A program made the position numbers and the translations under genes. Of a stretch of DNA of 64,000 bases, positions 9,415 to 17,964 are shown piece after piece. This stretch comes from an uncultured Pseudomonadales bacterium (GTDB lineage: Bacteria; Pseudomonadota; Gammaproteobacteria; Pseudomonadales; Porticoccaceae): NCBI GenBank assembly GCA_943788895.1, contig CALSRZ010000002.1:1-64000 (forward strand), read 5' to 3'. Below the pieces are notes generated by a model. It had not been told where the DNA came from, did no database searches, and saw only the letters and a program-made list of their open reading frames with translations. Positions within the stretch are counted from its first letter, which is position 1, and each line of letters starts with the position of its first letter.

Positions 9415-10971
9415 ATGGATTCATCAAGCTTAAATCACTATGACACTGAATATGAACTGGGACAGGACAACGTCGAAATCTTAGGGATGGACGTCCACAA
9501 TCCTGTTTTTGGTATCAGCGCGCTGCTAATTATTTTCTTTGTTGCCGGCACAATTATGTTTCCCGAATTGGCCAACAGTTATCTCGGTGCGGTAAAAAAT
9601 TGGTGCCTGGTGAACTTCGATTGGTTCTTTATGGGATCGGCTAATGTATTGGTTTTGTTTTGCCTCTTTCTGGTTGCCTCTCGGTTTGGAGAGGTTCGCC
9701 TTGGCGGTGAATCAGCAACACCGGATTTTAATCGTCTGTCATGGTTTTCGATGTTATTTGCCGCGGGTATGGGTATTGGTTTGATGTTTTGGGGCGTAGC
9801 CGAGCCCATGGCCTACTTTAGTGGCTGGGGTGGCACACCGCTTGCGGTTGAAGCCTGGTCTCCTGAAGCGGCTGAGCTAGCTATGGCCGCTACCCTCTAT
9901 CACTGGGGTCTTCACGCCTGGGCTATCTACGCTATCGTGGCTCTGTCACTGGCTTTCTTCTGCTACAACAAAGGTATGCCGCTGACCATTCGCTCGGCGT
10001 TTTATCCGCTTCTGGGCGAGCGTATTTGGGGTTGGTGGGGACACCTTATCGATATAATGGCGGTTATGGCGACTATCTTTGGCTTGGCTACTTCATTGGG
10101 GATGGGTGCTGCACAGGCGAGCTCGGGTCTAAACTTTCTGTTTGGTATTCCCGATGCGCTGAATACCCAAATAGCTATAGTTGTAGCCGTAACATGTCTA
10201 GCCATTATCTCTGTGGTAAGAGGGCTGGACGGCGGCGTAAAGGTACTGAGTAATGTGAATATGGTTCTTGCACTGCTATTACTGATTTTTGTCGCTATTA
10301 CCGGCCCGACACTGGCCATCTTCAAAGGGGTGTTTACCTCCGCTGGTGGTTATTTTGCCAATCTAATACCGCTTAGCGGCTGGACCGATCGTCCGGATGA
10401 GACGTGGATGCAAGACTGGACTGTCTTTTATTGGGCCTGGTGGATCAGTTGGTCTCCGTTTGTGGGTATGTTTATCGCCCGTATTTCCCGCGGCCGTACC
10501 ATCCGTGAATTCTTGATTGCTGTTCTGCTGATTCCCCCATCTGTCACGTTGCTATGGATGAGCAGTTTTGGAATTAGTGCTCTGGAGCAGGCGCAAAATG
10601 GTGTTGGTGCTCTTGCCAATGGCATCAGTACCGCCAGTCTGGCGACCTTCCAAATGCTGGAAAACCTGCCAATCAATGAGGTTACGACCGGGCTGGGGAT
10701 TTTATTGGTGATGGTGTTCTTTGTAACATCTTCAGATTCAGGTTCACTGGTGATTGATAGTATTACCGCAGGCGGTAGATTGGATGCGCCGACACCGCAG
10801 CGAATTTTCTGGGCTGTACTACAGGGCGGCATTGCAGGTGCTCTATTGTTTGGTGGCGGTAAAGAGGCCTTGAGCGCACTTCAGGCAGGTGCTATTGCGA
10901 CAGGCTTACCTTTTACGCTGATACTTTTGCTGATGTGTCTCAGTCTCTATCGTGGTCTTGCTGAGCGATAA
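9415..10971 (+). CDS. BCCT-family transporter (betaine/choline/carnitine type)
   Basis: About 518 residues and 12 membrane segments. The family signatures are clear: GMGIGLMFWGVAEPM (glycine-rich TM3 and the aromatic substrate path) and FYWAWWISWSPFVGMFIAR (TM8 signature with the conserved Trp box), followed by RISRGRTIREF. BCCT carriers take up quaternary ammonium osmolytes or DMSP, driven by Na+ or H+. The ATG at 9415 (MDSSSL) was chosen over an in-frame TTG at 9400; neither has a convincing ribosome site. The short cytoplasmic tail (RGLAER) argues against osmosensing by a long C-terminal domain. A MarR regulator follows 66 bases downstream in the same direction. Confidence 0.9.
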   Translation: MDSSSLNHYDTEYELGQDNVEILGMDVHNPVFGISALLIIFFVAGTIMFPELANSYLGAVKNWCLVNFDWFFMGSANVLVLFCLFLVASRFGEVRLGGESATPDFNRLSWFSMLFAAGMGIGLMFWGVAEPMAYFSGWGGTPLAVEAWSPEAAELAMAATLYHWGLHAWAIYAIVALSLAFFCYNKGMPLTIRSAFYPLLGERIWGWWGHLIDIMAVMATIFGLATSLGMGAAQASSGLNFLFGIPDALNTQIAIVVAVTCLAIISVVRGLDGGVKVLSNVNMVLALLLLIFVAITGPTLAIFKGVFTSAGGYFANLIPLSGWTDRPDETWMQDWTVFYWAWWISWSPFVGMFIARISRGRTIREFLIAVLLIPPSVTLLWMSSFGISALEQAQNGVGALANGISTASLATFQMLENLPINEVTTGLGILLVMVFFVTSSDSGSLVIDSITAGGRLDAPTPQRIFWAVLQGGIAGALLFGGGKEALSALQAGAIATGLPFTLILLLMCLSLYRGLAER

Positions 10972-11037
10972 TTGATTGATTATTATCGCGTCTGTAACCT
11001 CGTATAAGATGAGCTTTATTTCTTAAAGGATTAAATT

Positions 11038-11520
11038 TTGGACAGTCTCAATCAGGTTTTAATTTCATTGCGCCGTGTTATTCGAGCAACCGATTTGCAC
11101 TCCAAGCAACTGGTTAAGACCACCGGTCTAACCGCACCGCAACTTTTACTGCTGCAGGCGATTCGCGACAATAGTGATGTGACTATTGGTGAAGTGGCGA
11201 AAAAAATTAGTCTCAGCCAGGCTACAGTAACCACTATTCTCGATCGATTGGAAAAGCGTGAGTTGGTCAAACGAGTTCGATCAACTAAGGATAAGCGCAG
11301 GGTGCATGTCTATCTGACAGATAAAGCGGGTGAAGTTTTGCAGGATGCACCTGTGCCGCTGCAAGAGCAGTTCTCGGCGCAGTTTAATGGTTTGGAATTA
11401 TGGGAGCAGACGATGATTATTTCGTCTCTCCAGCGGATTGCACAGATGATGGATGCCGAGGATATTGATGCGTCTCCGGTTTTGGATGTTGGTGCGTTGG
11501 ATATTCATCAGCAGTCTTAG
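11038..11520 (+). CDS. MarR-family transcriptional regulator (EctR-like)
   Basis: A 160-residue winged-helix regulator. The start is TTG at 11038, supported by AAAGGA seven bases upstream. Residues about 30-100 hold the DNA-binding domain, with the recognition helix in SQATVTTILDRLEKRELV and the wing RSTKDKRRVHVYLT. The N-terminus (LRRVIRATDLHSKQLVKTTG) resembles, from memory, the MarR proteins that control ectoine or osmolyte genes. Sitting just after a BCCT osmolyte transporter fits osmotic control, but this is inference. Confidence 0.85.
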   Translation: MDSLNQVLISLRRVIRATDLHSKQLVKTTGLTAPQLLLLQAIRDNSDVTIGEVAKKISLSQATVTTILDRLEKRELVKRVRSTKDKRRVHVYLTDKAGEVLQDAPVPLQEQFSAQFNGLELWEQTMIISSLQRIAQMMDAEDIDASPVLDVGALDIHQQS

Positions 11521-11581
11521 TTGAGTATCCTCACGTCACCCCAGCACCACGTCAGTATGATATTGGGCTGCGGCAGAGTAT

Positions 11582-11728
11582 CACCGCGGGATGATTCGTC
11601 GCTTTGCGACTCACCCCTTTTTTTAAGTGAAGGGTGCCGCCCTAAAGGGCGTTCAAATTTGCTGCTCAAATTTAGTGAACCGGGGCTTAAACTCACTCCC
11701 ACTAATCTCCGGCAAATAAAAAAACCCC
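11582..11728. repeat. Palindromic intergenic repeat, copy A
   Basis: First of two near-identical units (period 193 bases) in the 417-base gap after the MarR gene. In order it carries GTCGC-TTT-GCGAC, CGCCCT-AA-AGGGCG and AAATTTG-CTGCT-CAAATTT hairpins, then a shared block through CACTCCCACTAATCTCCGG and an A-rich/CCCC segment that is half of a terminator-like structure. Copy A has a short insertion (around 11620-11637) relative to copy B. No protein is encoded. Confidence 0.8.
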
Positions 11729-11774
11729 TCACACTTTCGTATCGAGGATCTATATGGGGTTTGGGCAGGTGCTG

Positions 11775-11910
11775 CACCGCGGGATGATTCGTCGCTTTGC
11801 GACTCACCCCTTTGGGGCCGCCCTGAAGGGCGTTCAAATTTGCGGTGCAAATTTAGTGAACCGGGGCTTTAAACTCACTCCCACTAATCTCCGGCAAATA
11901 AAAAACCCCC
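11775..11910. repeat. Palindromic intergenic repeat, copy B
   Basis: Second unit of the repeat. The AAATTTGC-GGT-GCAAATTT and CGCCCT-GA-AGGGCG hairpins are perfect. It ends inside the strong terminator downstream of tRNA-Ala. Duplication of a tRNA-flanking terminator segment is one way such a pair could arise. Confidence 0.8.
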
Positions 11911-11934
11911 GCACTATCGTGCGAGGGGTTTTTT
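11901..11934 (-). terminator. Intrinsic terminator after tRNA-Ala (bidirectional)
   Basis: AAAAACCCC and GGGGTTTTTT flank an inner GCAC-TATC-GTGC hairpin. It begins four bases beyond the CCA end of the tRNA gene on the minus strand and could also stop plus-strand transcription from the MarR side. Confidence 0.88.
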
Positions 11935-11937
11935 ATT

Positions 11938-12013
11938 TGGTGGAGCCTAGCGGGATCGAACCGCTGACCTCAACACTGCCAGTGTTGCGCTCTCCCAGCT
12001 GAGCTAAGGCCCC
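11938..12013 (-). tRNA. tRNA-Ala (anticodon GGC)
   Basis: The 76-base cloverleaf reads on the minus strand: acceptor GGGGCCT pairs with AGGCTCC (one G-U), the D-arm is GCTCAGCTGGGAGAGC, the anticodon stem CAACA/TGTTG encloses CTGGCAG, giving anticodon GGC, and the T-arm contains GGTTCGATCCC. CCA is encoded. The gene lies 50 bases after the gltX stop on the same strand, a gltX-tRNA arrangement known in other gammaproteobacteria, and is followed by a strong terminator. Confidence 0.97.
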
Positions 12014-12063
12014 AAATAAGGAGGCGCCATGATAGGGACGCCCCACATCCAAGTCAAGCCTCA

Positions 12064-13545
12064 TTAGGCAAGCTTTTGGTACTCTTTTTCGAGTTTCTTA
12101 AGTTTCTTTTTGCCAATCCCGCCGAGTAGGTTAATTGCATGGCGCAAACGGGCTCGCGACATATCAGCACCGAGCAGATTCATGGAGTCCATTACTGAAA
12201 TTGAGGCGCTGCTGCCGGCAACCGCGATAAACAGCGGTGCCAAAAATGGTTTTAGCTTAATCTCCATAGCATCAGCGACGGTTTTTAGTGCATTAAAGAT
12301 ATTGTCTCGATTCCATGTTTGCACAGACTCAAGCTGCCACAGGGCAAACTGCAGTACTTCCAGCAATTGATCTTCTTCCATGCCGGCGGACTTAAGGTCT
12401 TCGGCACTGATCGGCAACATTCCGGAGACCAGGTAGTTGCCTAGAGGCGCTATATCCGAAAGGGTTTCCATGCGTTGTTTGGCAAAGGGGAGAAATGCCA
12501 TCAATGTGTCACGGTTAAGTGCCCATTCCTGCAGTCGATCAGCTAACTGTTCATCGCTGAGCTCCTCGCGAATCCACATGCCGTTTAACCAGCTGAGTTT
12601 TTCCACATCGAAGACTGGACCGCCGAGGGAGACACGCTGAATATCAAAGGCTTCGAGCATTTCGTCGAGGGTAAATTTCTCGCGCTCATCGGGCATTGAC
12701 CAGCCCATACGAGCCAGATAGTTGAGCAGTGCTTCAGGCAGGTAACCCATACGCTGGTAGAACAGAATGCTAGTTGGATTTTTACGTTTCGACAGTTTGC
12801 TCTTGTCGGTGTTGCGCAGTAGCGGCAGATGACAAAAAACCGGTGTTTCCCAGCCAAAGTATTGATAGAGCAAAATATGCTTGGGTGCAGAGTTAATCCA
12901 CTCTTCACCACGGATAACATGGCTGATCTCCATCAGGTGATCATCGACCACATTGGCCAGATGATAGGTTGGCATGCCATCTGCTTTTAACAGTACCTGC
13001 AGGTCAATCTGCGACCATTCAATGCTGATCTCGCCACGCAGCATATCATTGAATTCACATTGGCCCTCGCGAGGCACGTTCATGCGCACAACATGGGGTT
13101 CATTGTTGGCCAGACGCTTGGCTATCTCGTCCTGGTGCATATCCAGACAGTGGCCGTCATAGCCCAGCTGCTGCTTGTCGGCCATTTGAGTTTTACGCAA
13201 CTCATCGAGTCGCTCGGAGCTGCAGAAGCAGCGGAATGCATGACCGCTATCCAAAAGCTGGTCGGCATGTTGGCGGTAAATATCTGAACGCTCACTCTGA
13301 CGATAGGGGCCGTGGGGGCCGCCATTGTCTGGGCCTTCGTCCCAATCCAGTCCCAGCCAGTGCAGGGCATCTAAAATAGCTTGCTCAGACTCCGGGGTTG
13401 AGCGGGTCTGGTCGGTATCTTCAATACGCAGCAGGAACTGACCGCCCTGGCTGCGAGCGAAGGCCATATTAAACAGTGCGACATAGGCTGTGCCTACATG
13501 GGGATCGCCGGTGGGCGAGGGTGCTATACGAGTGCGTACGGTCAT
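12064..13545 (-). CDS. gltX: Glutamyl-tRNA synthetase
   Basis: A 493-residue class I aminoacyl-tRNA synthetase that charges tRNA-Glu with glutamate. The N-terminus [18 protein letters not shown] contains the HIGH-type signature (HVGT), followed by [10 protein letters not shown]. The KMSKS counterpart is [10 protein letters not shown] at about 240-250, and the C-terminal anticodon-binding domain is complete. Length is usual for bacterial GltX. The ATG at 13543-13545 was chosen; the preceding in-frame TTG adds only one residue. tRNA-Ala follows and may be co-transcribed. Confidence 0.97.
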   Translation of the reverse strand: MTVRTRIAPSPTGDPHVGTAYVALFNMAFARSQGGQFLLRIEDTDQTRSTPESEQAILDALHWLGLDWDEGPDNGGPHGPYRQSERSDIYRQHADQLLDSGHAFRCFCSSERLDELRKTQMADKQQLGYDGHCLDMHQDEIAKRLANNEPHVVRMNVPREGQCEFNDMLRGEISIEWSQIDLQVLLKADGMPTYHLANVVDDHLMEISHVIRGEEWINSAPKHILLYQYFGWETPVFCHLPLLRNTDKSKLSKRKNPTSILFYQRMGYLPEALLNYLARMGWSMPDEREKFTLDEMLEAFDIQRVSLGGPVFDVEKLSWLNGMWIREELSDEQLADRLQEWALNRDTLMAFLPFAKQRMETLSDIAPLGNYLVSGMLPISAEDLKSAGMEEDQLLEVLQFALWQLESVQTWNRDNIFNALKTVADAMEIKLKPFLAPLFIAVAGSSASISVMDSMNLLGADMSRARLRHAINLLGGIGKKKLKKLEKEYQKLA

Positions 13546-13650
13546 CAAAAAAAATCCAGTCTATATATACGGGCTATAAAAACCGCATTATACGTTTTTC
13601 ACCGGCTATCTATAGACCCAGAGCCTTAAATATACAATTAGTCTCTGGTT

Positions 13651-14196
13651 TTAGCGCCGCTGGGCAGCCCGCAGACGCAGTCTGATAATCACAGTGATAA
13701 GTAGAATTGCCAGCAGCGCCATAGATAGACTCCAGATTGCCTTCTCCAGGGTGGCCTGCCAGAGCTGCTCATAGCCTTGGCGCAAACTGACGACTACCAC
13801 AACATCGCCAATTCTCGACCAGCCAGACGAGACAGCGGCCCGGGCCTCTATAGGGGGTAGAGCTATAGCTTGGATAAAAAAGTCGGGAACCTGAGGCGTT
13901 TCTAATGAGAAGGCGCGCTCAATAAGACGGCTGTTGTCGAGGTCGACAAAGTAGATCTTTTGGTAGTCGCCGAGATCAGAGACAGCATTAAACAGAACCC
14001 CCAGTCGCGAGCGGTCATTATTCTTCAGCACTTCGGTCATCGAGATAGCCAGCGAGGTGGCGCCGTTTTGAGCTTGAGTCTGCATCTGCTTGATCAGTGT
14101 CGATTTGTCGCTATGAATACTGATGATTATCCACAGTGACACCAGCAGTAAAATAACCGCGCTTATCACACCAATTAATTGTCGATACAGACTCAT
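13651..14196 (-). CDS. LapD-like periplasmic sensor domain protein, lacking HAMP/GGDEF/EAL
   Basis: A 181-residue inner-membrane protein: TM helix at about 8-28, periplasmic domain at about 30-150, TM helix at about 152-172, then only a basic tail (RLRLRAAQRR) before the stop. The periplasmic part matches the LapD/MoxY N-terminal domain: a VDLDNSRLIER segment, PDFFIQAIAL, and the GW motif (SSGWSRIG) whose Trp contacts LapG in LapD. Full LapD is about 650 residues and continues into HAMP, GGDEF and EAL domains that read c-di-GMP. None of that is present, and the roughly 100 bases to gltX hold no remnant in any frame. It is divergent from a LapG-like gene 72 bases away. It could be a stand-alone partner or a decayed remnant. 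Confidence 0.75.
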   Translation of the reverse strand: MSLYRQLIGVISAVILLLVSLWIIISIHSDKSTLIKQMQTQAQNGATSLAISMTEVLKNNDRSRLGVLFNAVSDLGDYQKIYFVDLDNSRLIERAFSLETPQVPDFFIQAIALPPIEARAAVSSGWSRIGDVVVVVSLRQGYEQLWQATLEKAIWSLSMALLAILLITVIIRLRLRAAQRR

Positions 14197-14268
14197 AACG
14201 TCCTCCTGGCGGCTGTCCAGTTCCCTTTTAGTCGATTATCTGTGATGGCTTCAACATAGTTTATAAAA

Positions 14269-15006
14269 ATGACTATGCCAAGCCCGCATATAGGAATAGC
14301 TTTTACTGGCACTCACCTTAGAAGGATAGTTGTTATCAATACTTATATCTCACAGCAGATATCAGCATCCGCAAGAAAAATCGCCCTTGTAGGGTTTATT
14401 GCCAGCTTGCACAGCCATGTGGCGGCCTTTGAGCTATCGGAAAAATTGCTCGAGAAGGTCAGGCAGCAGCATGGCGCTGTTGCCGAGACACGTCTGCGCA
14501 ATTGGAAGAAGATGGTTGTGCACTCCGATGCCAGAATGGATATTGAGAAGCTGACGCTGGTCAATGAGTTTATCAATCGCGCCCACCGGGTGAACGATAC
14601 GAACAGCTGGCATAAAACTGATGCTCGAGCAGATCCGCTGGAGTTTTTGGTCAACCACTCAGGTGACGGCCAGGATTTCACCGTAGCAAAGCTGTTTACT
14701 CTCCACCAAATGGGGGTGGATCTAGCCAAACTGCGAATTAGCTATGTTAAGTCAAACGGCCTGAATAGCCCGCATACAGTCTTGGCATACTTTTCATCAC
14801 CAACCTCGGAACCATTGATACTGGATAATATAGAGCGGCTTATCAAACCTTCATCGGCACGTGCTGATCTTGAGCCGATCTATTTATTTGATCCCCGCGA
14901 TGTCCTTCTGGTTGATGAGAACTCGCGACAACTCCCGGAAGAGAAATCCAATCATATTGTTAAGTGGCAGAACCTGTTGCCCCATCATGAGACGGTGCAA
15001 TATTAA
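14269..15006 (+). CDS. LapG-like transglutaminase-fold protein with catalytic Cys replaced by Gly
   Basis: A 245-residue protein of the bacterial transglutaminase-like cysteine protease family (LapG, DUF920). A hydrophobic stretch at about 36-53 before AFELSEKLL looks like a signal peptide, so the protein is probably periplasmic, although no in-frame ATG lies close to it and no ribosome site is clear. Family blocks follow in order: LTLVNEFINRA, NSWHKTDA, the catalytic block SGDGQDFTVAKLFTL, YVKSNGLNSPHTVLAY with His169, and LILDN with Asp186. LapG has GDCEDFA in the catalytic block. Here the Cys position is Gly134, encoded by GGC at 14668-14670, one base from the Cys codon TGC. His and Asp are kept, so the protein is predicted to be proteolytically dead. 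It overlaps the convergent LysR gene by four bases. Confidence 0.8.
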   Translation: MTMPSPHIGIAFTGTHLRRIVVINTYISQQISASARKIALVGFIASLHSHVAAFELSEKLLEKVRQQHGAVAETRLRNWKKMVVHSDARMDIEKLTLVNEFINRAHRVNDTNSWHKTDARADPLEFLVNHSGDGQDFTVAKLFTLHQMGVDLAKLRISYVKSNGLNSPHTVLAYFSSPTSEPLILDNIERLIKPSSARADLEPIYLFDPRDVLLVDENSRQLPEEKSNHIVKWQNLLPHHETVQY

Positions 15007-15899
15007 TTTTGGGCAGTGTTTAATTCGCGATTACATTCTTCCATCCACCAATCAATCGCTGTGGTCTTGCGGCGGTTTTTCGGCAGGGCAAAATAAAAGG
15101 TTCGCTTCATATCCCTTTTAGGTAGTTTTAAGGGCACTAGGTCACCGGTTTTAAAATTATTCTGCAGCACTATCTCTGAGAGGCAGCCAATCCCCAGACC
15201 GGCTTCTACGGCTTTTTTAATCGCTTCGTTATGCTTAAATTCCAGATAGACATCCAGGTCGGGCATCAGTCCCGCCAGGGCGCGGTTAAAGGTTTGTCGT
15301 GCGCCCGATTCAGGTTCGCGAAGTATCCAGCGCGCCTGTTTAATATCGCTGTCGGTAAGGCTGGCTCTTTTCGCCAGGGGGTGTTCCGGGCTGCAAAAGA
15401 CCACCAGGCTGTCCTCTCGCCAGGGAATCAATTCCAGCTCGCGATGCTTGATCTCTCCTTCGATCATGCCGATATCCACTTCAAAGTTAAGCACCTGTGC
15501 AACCACATCCGAGCTGTTGGCGACATTAATATCTACCTGGGCTTCTGGATGGTCGCCGAGATAGCCGGCAAGATAGGTTACGGCGAGGTGATTGCCAATG
15601 GTAAAGCTGGCACCTAGGGTTAGATGACCGATTTCATTGTGTCCCTGCAGCGCTTCATCGAATTCATTGGCGTGGGAAACCAAAAGCTCTGCCTTGCTGC
15701 GCAATGTGTTGCCCACTTCGTTGAGTTCGAGCTTTTTGCCGATACGGTTAAACAGGCTGATGTTGTAAGCCTGTTCGAGATTCTGCAGGGCGGCGCTGGC
15801 GGCCGACTGCGACATATGCAGGCTCTCTGCGGCGCGGGATATATTCTGGTAGCGAGCAATGGCAAGAAATATCTCTAGTTGTCTAAGGCTGTATTTCAT
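15003..15899 (-). CDS. LysR-family transcriptional regulator (YeiE/CysB-like context)
   Basis: A 298-residue LysR protein: N-terminal winged helix-turn-helix (about 1-60, AAESLHMSQSAASAALQNLE) and a two-lobed periplasmic-binding-fold effector domain (about 90-290). The overall sequence resembles YeiE-type regulators, a group tied to sulfite/sulfur metabolism in some enterobacteria. It is divergent from cysC, with 109 bases between the starts, so it probably controls sulfate activation, sensing a sulfur intermediate. That role is inferred from position. Confidence 0.88.
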   Translation of the reverse strand: MKYSLRQLEIFLAIARYQNISRAAESLHMSQSAASAALQNLEQAYNISLFNRIGKKLELNEVGNTLRSKAELLVSHANEFDEALQGHNEIGHLTLGASFTIGNHLAVTYLAGYLGDHPEAQVDINVANSSDVVAQVLNFEVDIGMIEGEIKHRELELIPWREDSLVVFCSPEHPLAKRASLTDSDIKQARWILREPESGARQTFNRALAGLMPDLDVYLEFKHNEAIKKAVEAGLGIGCLSEIVLQNNFKTGDLVPLKLPKRDMKRTFYFALPKNRRKTTAIDWWMEECNRELNTAQN

Positions 15900-15908
15900 T
15901 AACGACCC

Positions 15909-15918
15909 TTATCGATAA
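15909..15918. promoter_or_regulatory. Palindrome TTATCGATAA in LysR-cysC intergenic region
   Basis: A perfect 10-base palindrome lies 10 bases upstream of the LysR start in the divergent intergenic region. Its AT-rich dyad form and place fit an autoregulatory LysR site that could also act on cysC; binding is not shown. Confidence 0.4.
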
Positions 15919-16008
15919 AAGCGATTATTAAAACCATAATATCCTGTTTTACTTGTAAATGAAAAGTCTCTACTATCTGGTCATTAACTTATCAAATCGG
16001 GGAAAAAC

Positions 16009-16623
16009 ATGGCAGAGCAAAAAGCAACCAATGTCCATTGGCACGATGGTGATATTTCCACTGAAGATCGCGGAGCCCTCCTAGGTCAGCGCGGAGCAAC
16101 TCTCTGGTTTACTGGACTGTCTGGCAGTGGCAAAAGCACCGTAGCTGTTGCTTTGGAGAAGGCATTATTTAACCGTGGCAAACTCAGCTATCGTTTAGAT
16201 GGTGACAATGTTCGTCTCGGTATCAATAAGAATCTGGGTTTCTCTGCGGAAGACCGCACTGAGAATATCCGTCGTATTGGTGAGATCGCCAAGTTGTTTG
16301 TTGATTCAGGTGTTATGGCACTGTCCAGCTTTATCAGCCCATACCGCGCTGACCGCGACCAGGTTCGTGCACTGCATGATGATTCTGGTTTTGCCTTTAT
16401 CGAGGTATTTATCGATTGTTCACTGGCTGCAGCTGAAGAGCGCGACCCCAAGGGCCTTTACAAGAAAGCCCGCGCTGGTGAAATCAAGAACTTTACCGGT
16501 ATTGATGACCCTTACGAGGAACCATTAAAGCCAGAGATTCACCTACACACAGATAAGATGACTCTCGAAGAAGAGGTAGAAATTATTCTCTCTTACCTCG
16601 AAAAGAATGGTTTTATCGCTTAA
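16009..16623 (+). CDS. cysC: Adenylylsulfate (APS) kinase
   Basis: A 204-residue cytoplasmic kinase that converts APS + ATP to PAPS. The P-loop GLSGSGKST is at residues 36-44, followed by [16 protein letters not shown], the FISPYRADR segment and the lid region with [20 protein letters not shown], all typical of CysC at its usual length. A GGGG-rich ribosome site precedes the ATG. sat follows 81 bases downstream, so the two genes together turn sulfate into PAPS for reduction or for sulfotransferases such as the one at 4.3-6.3 kb. Confidence 0.97.
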   Translation: MAEQKATNVHWHDGDISTEDRGALLGQRGATLWFTGLSGSGKSTVAVALEKALFNRGKLSYRLDGDNVRLGINKNLGFSAEDRTENIRRIGEIAKLFVDSGVMALSSFISPYRADRDQVRALHDDSGFAFIEVFIDCSLAAAEERDPKGLYKKARAGEIKNFTGIDDPYEEPLKPEIHLHTDKMTLEEEVEIILSYLEKNGFIA

Positions 16624-16704
16624 GTCTTCCTTTTGCCTTTTATTTTGGGCAAACAGGTCTAAGCTAATTTAAAAATTTACTGACATATTGATGGAGATAC
16701 ACCT

Positions 16705-17896
16705 TTGATTAAGCCCCATGGCTCTGAAGTTTTAAACCCACTTCTAGTGGAAGATGCGCAATTAAACCAGCAACTGTTAACCGAAGCAGAGACTCTGCCT
16801 TCACTGTTGCTCAACTCAGCGGCTGCGGCCAATGCTGTTATGTTGGGTGCTGGTTACTTTAACCCTCTAAGCGGTTATATGAATCTGGCTGATGCGCTGA
16901 GCGTTTCTGAAAACCTGCATACAGCAGAAGGACTGTTCTGGCCTGTTCCTGTTCTTAACCTGGTTGAAGATGTAACCGCTATTGCCGGTGCATCTCGTAT
17001 TGCTCTGCGCGATCCCAATACTGAGGGCAACCCGGTTATGGCGATTATGGATGTGGCTGCGATTGAGTCGGTAAGCGACGCGCAGATCGAATCTATGGCG
17101 CAGGAGATCTTTGGTACGCTTGATCCCGAGCACCCTGGTGTTGCTACTTTTACTAACCTGGGCCGCAATGTGGTTTCCGGTGATATTCAGGTGTTGAACC
17201 TGAGCTACTTCCAAGCTGACTTCCCGGATACTTTCCGCACTGCTGTTGAAATTCGCAATGAGATCGCCGAGCGCGGTTGGAACAAGGTTGTAGCTTTCCA
17301 GACTCGTAACCCGATGCACCGTGCTCACGAAGAGCTCTGCCATATGGCTATGGAGCGTCTGGACGCTGACGGTATCGTTGTTCATATGTTGCTGGGCAAG
17401 CTTAAGAAGGGCGATATTCCTGCCTCTGTACGCGATGACTGTATTCGCAAGATGGTTGAGCTGTACTTCCCTGAAAACACTGTAATGGTTACAGGCTACG
17501 GCTTTGATATGCTCTACGCTGGCCCACGTGAAGCGGTACTTCACGCTGTTTTCCGTCAGAACATGGGTTGTACCCAGCTGATTGTTGGTCGTGACCACGC
17601 TGGTGTTGGCGATTACTACGGTGCTTTCGATGCGCAGACTATCTTTGCTGAGAAGGTACCTGCCGGTTCACTGGATATCGAAATCTTCAACGCTGACCAC
17701 ACTGCTTTCTCGAAGAAACTGGGTCGTGTTGTGATGATGAACGAAGCCGAAGACCATAGCTAAAGAAGATTTTATTCTGCTGTCTGGTACTAAGGTTCGT
17801 CAGATGCTGGGTGAGGGTATTGCACCACCACCAGAATTCTCACGTCCTGAAGTGGCCAAGATACTGATGGATTATTATCAGTTAGAAAACGCTTAA
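16705..17896 (+). pseudogene. sat: Sulfate adenylyltransferase (ATP sulfurylase), frameshifted near 3' end
   Basis: Starts at TTG (16705) after a GGAG site. The first frame gives 352 residues with family motifs QTRNPMHRAHEELC (HxxH nucleotide site) and GRDHAGVGDYYG, then stops at TAA 17761-17763. The missing conserved C-terminus continues directly in the next frame from AAA at 17762 ([15 protein letters not shown] ... [15 protein letters not shown]) to TAA at 17894-17896. Dropping one base (T17761) yields 1191 bases, 396 residues, the normal length. So a single inserted T breaks the gene, either a sequencing/assembly error or a true lesion. The intact enzyme makes APS from ATP and sulfate. 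Confidence 0.92.
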
Positions 17897-17915
17897 GTCG
17901 ATTCGGCGTTAAAAG

Positions 17916-17945
17916 AAAACCCCGCTCTTTATAGCGGGGTTTTTT
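17916..17945. terminator. Bidirectional intrinsic terminator between sat and convergent gene
   Basis: AAAACCCCGCT (17916-17926) pairs with AGCGGGGTTTT (17933-17943) around a 6-base loop and continues into TTTTTT. The opposite strand also has T-rich sequence after the stem, so it can serve both the sat side and the convergent minus-strand gene. Confidence 0.92.
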
Positions 17946-17964
17946 GTTTGTGGGAGGGGTGTTT

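Noticed and set aside
11754-12002. Open frame across the repeat and tRNA-Ala ending in a VEPSGIEPLTS-like peptide
   Set aside because: This peptide is the familiar antisense translation of a tRNA T-arm/anticodon region; the sequence is explained by the repeat, terminator and tRNA.
14269-15006. Active LapG adhesin protease
   Set aside because: The catalytic Cys is Gly, so proteolysis by the known mechanism is not possible.
16867-17598. Long minus-strand open frame (243 codons) inside sat
   Set aside because: It is the antisense shadow of a strongly conserved coding region, with no ribosome site or recognisable domain.
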